Source: Paracoccus yeei ATCC BAA-599
GTDB lineage: Bacteria > Pseudomonadota > Alphaproteobacteria > Rhodobacterales > Rhodobacteraceae
Assembly: GCF_000622145.1 (NCBI RefSeq)
Contig: NZ_KK211403.1
Span: 173,604 to 237,603 of the forward strand
Reading direction: 5' to 3'
Length of the DNA: 64,000 nt
Both the position numbers and the translations under genes were made by a program. Below are positions 62,243 to 64,000 of this stretch, piece after piece. Numbering within the stretch: the first letter of the stretch is position 1; each line of letters opens with the position of its first letter. Under the pieces are notes generated by a model, which was given only the letters and a program-made list of their open reading frames with translations, was not told the origin of the DNA and did no database searches.

Positions 62243-62347
62243 ATGATGTTGTCGCAAACTGTGAAACGTGAATACTGGGGAGCGACGGCGGCAGAACAGA
62301 GGTCGCAGTTAGCTAACGCAAGAGATTTTAGGAGTATTCATGCTTGA
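62243..62347 (+). CDS. possible 34-residue leader or antitoxin peptide overlapping the Fic/Doc gene
   Basis: ATG ATG at 62243 opens a 34-codon frame whose TGA (62345-62347) lies 8 bases inside the Fic/Doc gene. The peptide (MMLSQTVKREYWGATAAEQR, then SQLANARDFRSIHA) would be helical and charged. It contains TVKRE, which fits the TxxxE part of the (S/T)xxxE(G/N) inhibitory motif of Fic antitoxins but has Tyr instead of Gly/Asn next. Its own ribosome site is weak (GGGATT). Real translation is uncertain; the overlap may be chance. Confidence 0.25.
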   Translation: MMLSQTVKREYWGATAAEQRSQLANARDFRSIHA

Positions 62348-63155
62348 CAAGAGCGCGCTTTCCGACCGGCTGCACGAAAACTACCTCTATAATTTAGGCA
62401 ATATAGACGAGATAGACTATTCTGGTGATCGACCGCATTTGACCTGCGAAGATGTATTGGATGCTCATTATCTGATCTGTGATCATTTTCTAAAGCTCGG
62501 CGAGGGAATCGCTGGATTCGGACCAAAAGATGTCGGCCTTCTCTCCTCGGCGGTCTGCCGACAGTTAGCGTCCGCGGGGGGATCATTTGTTCACAACGAC
62601 TTTTGGGATATTGCGTCCTCGCTGATTTTTGGCCTCATAAATGATCATCCATTTCATGACGGAAACAAGAGAACGGCCTTTTTGTCATCAGTATTTTTTA
62701 TGATGGAACATGGATATGTTCCTTCGGTTGACATAAAGGAAGTTGAAGACTTCACAGTAGAGATCGCGGACTTCAAGCGGGTCAATGGCAGAAATATGCT
62801 GGTAGAAGATATCGCTCCGCGCTTCAAAACCATGTTCCGAAAGCAGGACAATAGAATATCATACATCGTGACATTCAATGAATTGCAGCGCCTGCTCAAC
62901 AATCATGGGTGCTCGATAGGAAACCCGAGCGGGAACTTCATCAATGTCTATGTGGGAGAAAATCGGGTTGCACAGATTGGGTTCCCTGGATGGACCAAGG
63001 AAGTATCCCGTAACGCAATATCAACTGTAAGGAAATCCACACGGTTACTTCCAGAGAACGGCGTTGATGCACAAGTGTTCTTTAAGGGTGCTGACCCGTT
63101 AAGCGTGCTGATTGGAGAGTATGAGGAGCCGTTGAAGAGATTGGCATATCGCTGA
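62340..63155 (+). CDS. Fic/Doc (death-on-curing) family protein with extra C-terminal domain
   Basis: 271 residues; strong Shine-Dalgarno TTTAGGAG before ATG 62340. Residues 1-150 match the Doc side of the Fic family: VLDAHYLICDHFL, GPKDVGLLSSAV, and the active-site loop HPFHDGNKR at 103-111 followed by TAFLSSVFFMMEHGY. His103, Phe105, Asp107, Asn109 and Arg111 are all kept, so nucleotide transfer (AMP, or phosphate as in Doc acting on EF-Tu) is plausible. Residues 174-271 form a second domain (FNELQRLLNNHGCSIGNPSG..FINVYVGENRVAQIGFPGWT), which I read as HicA/dsRBD-like in order of elements, without the catalytic GSH. GC and codon use are far lower than in the neighbours, a sign of transfer. 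No clear Phd- or HicB-type antitoxin gene is near. Confidence 0.75.
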   Translation: MLDKSALSDRLHENYLYNLGNIDEIDYSGDRPHLTCEDVLDAHYLICDHFLKLGEGIAGFGPKDVGLLSSAVCRQLASAGGSFVHNDFWDIASSLIFGLINDHPFHDGNKRTAFLSSVFFMMEHGYVPSVDIKEVEDFTVEIADFKRVNGRNMLVEDIAPRFKTMFRKQDNRISYIVTFNELQRLLNNHGCSIGNPSGNFINVYVGENRVAQIGFPGWTKEVSRNAISTVRKSTRLLPENGVDAQVFFKGADPLSVLIGEYEEPLKRLAYR

Positions 63156-63180
63156 GGAAATTCAGCCTCTGAATGATGTT

Positions 63181-63209
63181 ATAAAAGTGCTAAATGTTAG
63201 CACTTTTAT
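63181..63209 (+). terminator. terminator after the Fic/Doc gene
   Basis: Perfect 13-bp stem ATAAAAGTGCTAA / TTAGCACTTTTAT with a 3-base loop, 25 bases beyond the stop. The A-rich and T-rich ends make it a likely bidirectional intrinsic terminator. Confidence 0.75.
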
Positions 63210-63227
63210 CTGAGGGTATTTCTGGTC

Positions 63228-63321
63228 GGGGTTTCCAAAGGGGATGAGATCCCCTTGGTCCAGCGGAAGGCGTGGGGTTTCGAAAGGGGATAAAAATCCG
63301 TTAGGATTTTTCTCCCCTTCG
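63228..63321. repeat. duplicated palindromic units
   Basis: An 18-base string (GGGGTTTCCAAAGGGGAT at 63228-63245; GGGGTTTCGAAAGGGGAT at 63274-63291) occurs twice 46 bases apart. Each copy forms the left arm of its own hairpin: 63235-63258 (loop GAG) and 63281-63321 (14-bp stem with one mismatch, loop GTTA). Confidence 0.7.
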
Positions 63322-63327
63322 CCGGAA

Positions 63328-63364
63328 ATCCATAACGATCCCCCTCGTGGGGAAAGTTATGGAT
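63328..63364. other. inverted repeat before the mobilisation-like gene (candidate oriT or leader hairpin)
   Basis: ATCCATAAC (63328-63336) pairs with GTTATGGAT (63356-63364), enclosing a CCCC-TCGT-GGGG hairpin (63341-63352). It ends 13 bases before the ATG of the next reading frame. Relaxase nick sites are often found in this position, but the sequence itself does not prove it. Confidence 0.4.
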
Positions 63365-63377
63365 AGTAGGTTATGAT

Positions 63378-63668
63378 ATGGCGAAGCCACCACGGAATCA
63401 TAAGTCCCCGGAGGGGAACCCAAAAGCCGCGTCCACGCGGCTTGAACTGAATAATGCCAGATCTCTGGCCGGTCAGCGCAAACACGATCTGCGTATCGGC
63501 AAACAGCCCGATTATATAGACGAATCCCGGAAAAATCTCAATCGGATTATAATGGAGCCGGACACGCCCGGCGTGATGCGGACGATTTGTGAAGGTCGCC
63601 GGTCCCTCCGGGACACACGGCGAAAAATGAAAAAGGACGCCGCTGTGGCGGCCTGTGGCAGGCTCTGA
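63378..63668 (+). pseudogene. 5' fragment of a plasmid mobilisation/recombination-like gene, cut by an insertion sequence
   Basis: 96 codons. It starts MAKPPRNHKSPEGNPKAAS and contains HDLRIGKQPDYIDESRKNLNRII, which resembles the HNxR...ID.SRxHLN start of Pre/MobV-type relaxases, then CEGRRSLRDTRRKMKKDAAVAA. Similarity to known sequence appears to stop near codon 92, just before the probable left end of the IS110-type element, and the frame closes a few codons later. I read it as a gene truncated by that insertion. The family call is weak; an intact short protein cannot be excluded. Confidence 0.4.
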
Positions 63669-64000
63669 TGATGTGACCGCCCCCCCGACGGCTTCGCTGT
63701 GCCAGGGTGGGTCTGGGACGATCCACAGAGGGGAGAGGTCATGTCGGAGATTACCACGATCGGGCTCGATCTTGCGAAGCATGTGTTTCAGCTTCACGGG
63801 GCCGACGCTTCTGGGCGAGCGGTGCTGCGCAAGAAGCTTCGGCGGGACCAGGTGCTGGCGTTCTTCAGCCAGCTACCATCCTGCGTCGTCGTGATGGAGG
63901 CGTGCGGTGGCGCCCATTTCTGGGGTCGTGAGATCGGGAAGCTGGGCCATGAGGTGCGGCTCATCCCGCCGGCCTATGTGAAGCCCTTTGTGAAGCGCCA
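63648..64000 (+). mobile_element. IS110-family insertion sequence, left part (runs off the window)
   Basis: The transposase frame begins at 63741; the sequence from about 63650 onward does not belong to the disrupted gene and returns to high GC. IS110 elements usually lack long terminal inverted repeats, so the left end cannot be set exactly from one side; 63648 is an estimate from the break in the mobilisation-like frame. Confidence 0.65.
63741..64000 (+). CDS. IS110-family transposase, N-terminal part
   Basis: The first 86 codons, cut by the window end. ATG 63741 follows AGAGGGGAGAGG. TIGLDLAKHVFQLHGAD holds the first Asp of the DEDD (RuvC-like) active site and VVMEACGGAHFWGREI the Glu; LGHEVRLIPPAYVKPFVKR is the usual next block. 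IS110 enzymes recombine DNA with a guide (bridge) RNA made from the non-coding end of the element; for this group that RNA often lies upstream of the gene, and only about 90 bases are available here. Confidence 0.88.
   Translation, partial: MSEITTIGLDLAKHVFQLHGADASGRAVLRKKLRRDQVLAFFSQLPSCVVVMEACGGAHFWGREIGKLGHEVRLIPPAYVKPFVKR

Noticed and set aside
63181..63364. Retron or group II intron RNA as explanation of the hairpin array
   Set aside because: No reverse transcriptase frame is present within the visible sequence on either side.
1..64000. tRNA, rRNA and CRISPR arrays
   Set aside because: Reading the gaps between genes I found no cloverleaf with a GTTCRA loop, no rRNA-like sequence, and no regularly spaced repeats.

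Overview
The window is a GC-rich, tightly packed bacterial chromosome segment. It looks like an alphaproteobacterium of the Rhodobacteraceae, most likely Paracoccus or a close relative. The basis is the gene neighbourhoods (lptF-lptG-lptD-surA-pdxA-rsmA; prfA-prmC-DUF4167; tatA-tatB-tatC; glcDEF), the DUF4167 protein, and strong G/C bias at third codon positions, which also opens long spurious antisense reading frames. Genus is an inference; there is no rRNA in the window. I found no tRNA, rRNA or CRISPR array.

Layout. 0-8 kb: a cut-off EEP-family nuclease, selO and an SMR pump (minus); obgE-proB (plus); pepN and a lysophospholipid acyltransferase (minus). 8-14 kb: an alanine-rich membrane protein, malate synthase G (glcB), then prfA-prmC-DUF4167 (plus). 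14-22 kb: a six-gene minus-strand envelope operon, lptF-lptG-lptD-surA-pdxA-rsmA, which joins LPS transport, outer-membrane folding, B6 synthesis and rRNA methylation. 22-29.8 kb: pepA-holC (plus); a retropepsin-like protease and MarC protein (minus); tatABC plus an overlapping DUF815 ATPase; a glycosyltransferase-like gene. 29.8-38 kb: ileS, a truncated haemoglobin, a TRIC-type channel, rnhA, a GST, DUF1330, ispH, apt and a flavin reductase. 38-47 kb: a GNAT, an Ivy-family lysozyme inhibitor, EcsC, a RecD-like helicase, an Lrp/LysE divergent pair, an EamA permease, divergent hemE/hemC, and cbiB with a phosphoglycerate-mutase-type phosphatase. 47-61.4 kb: ompW behind an FNR-type box, a second GST, an MFS exporter, DUF599, ydcH-glcDEF (glycolate oxidase), hsp20 behind a sigma-32-like promoter, recR-ybaB-dnaX, a serine hydrolase and an ABC-F ATPase.

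GlcDEF makes glyoxylate from glycolate and GlcB condenses glyoxylate with acetyl-CoA to malate, so the window holds both halves of glycolate use, about 40 kb apart.

61.5-64 kb is different: non-coding or degenerate sequence, then a clear fall in GC and a change in codon use. It holds a Fic/Doc-family protein with an unusual C-terminal domain that I read as HicA-like, four consecutive hairpins, the 5' part of a mobilisation-like gene, and an IS110-family transposase that appears to have cut that gene and runs off the window. This is the accessory region and the best candidate for an undescribed system. Two families of dispersed intergenic repeats also mark the core part.
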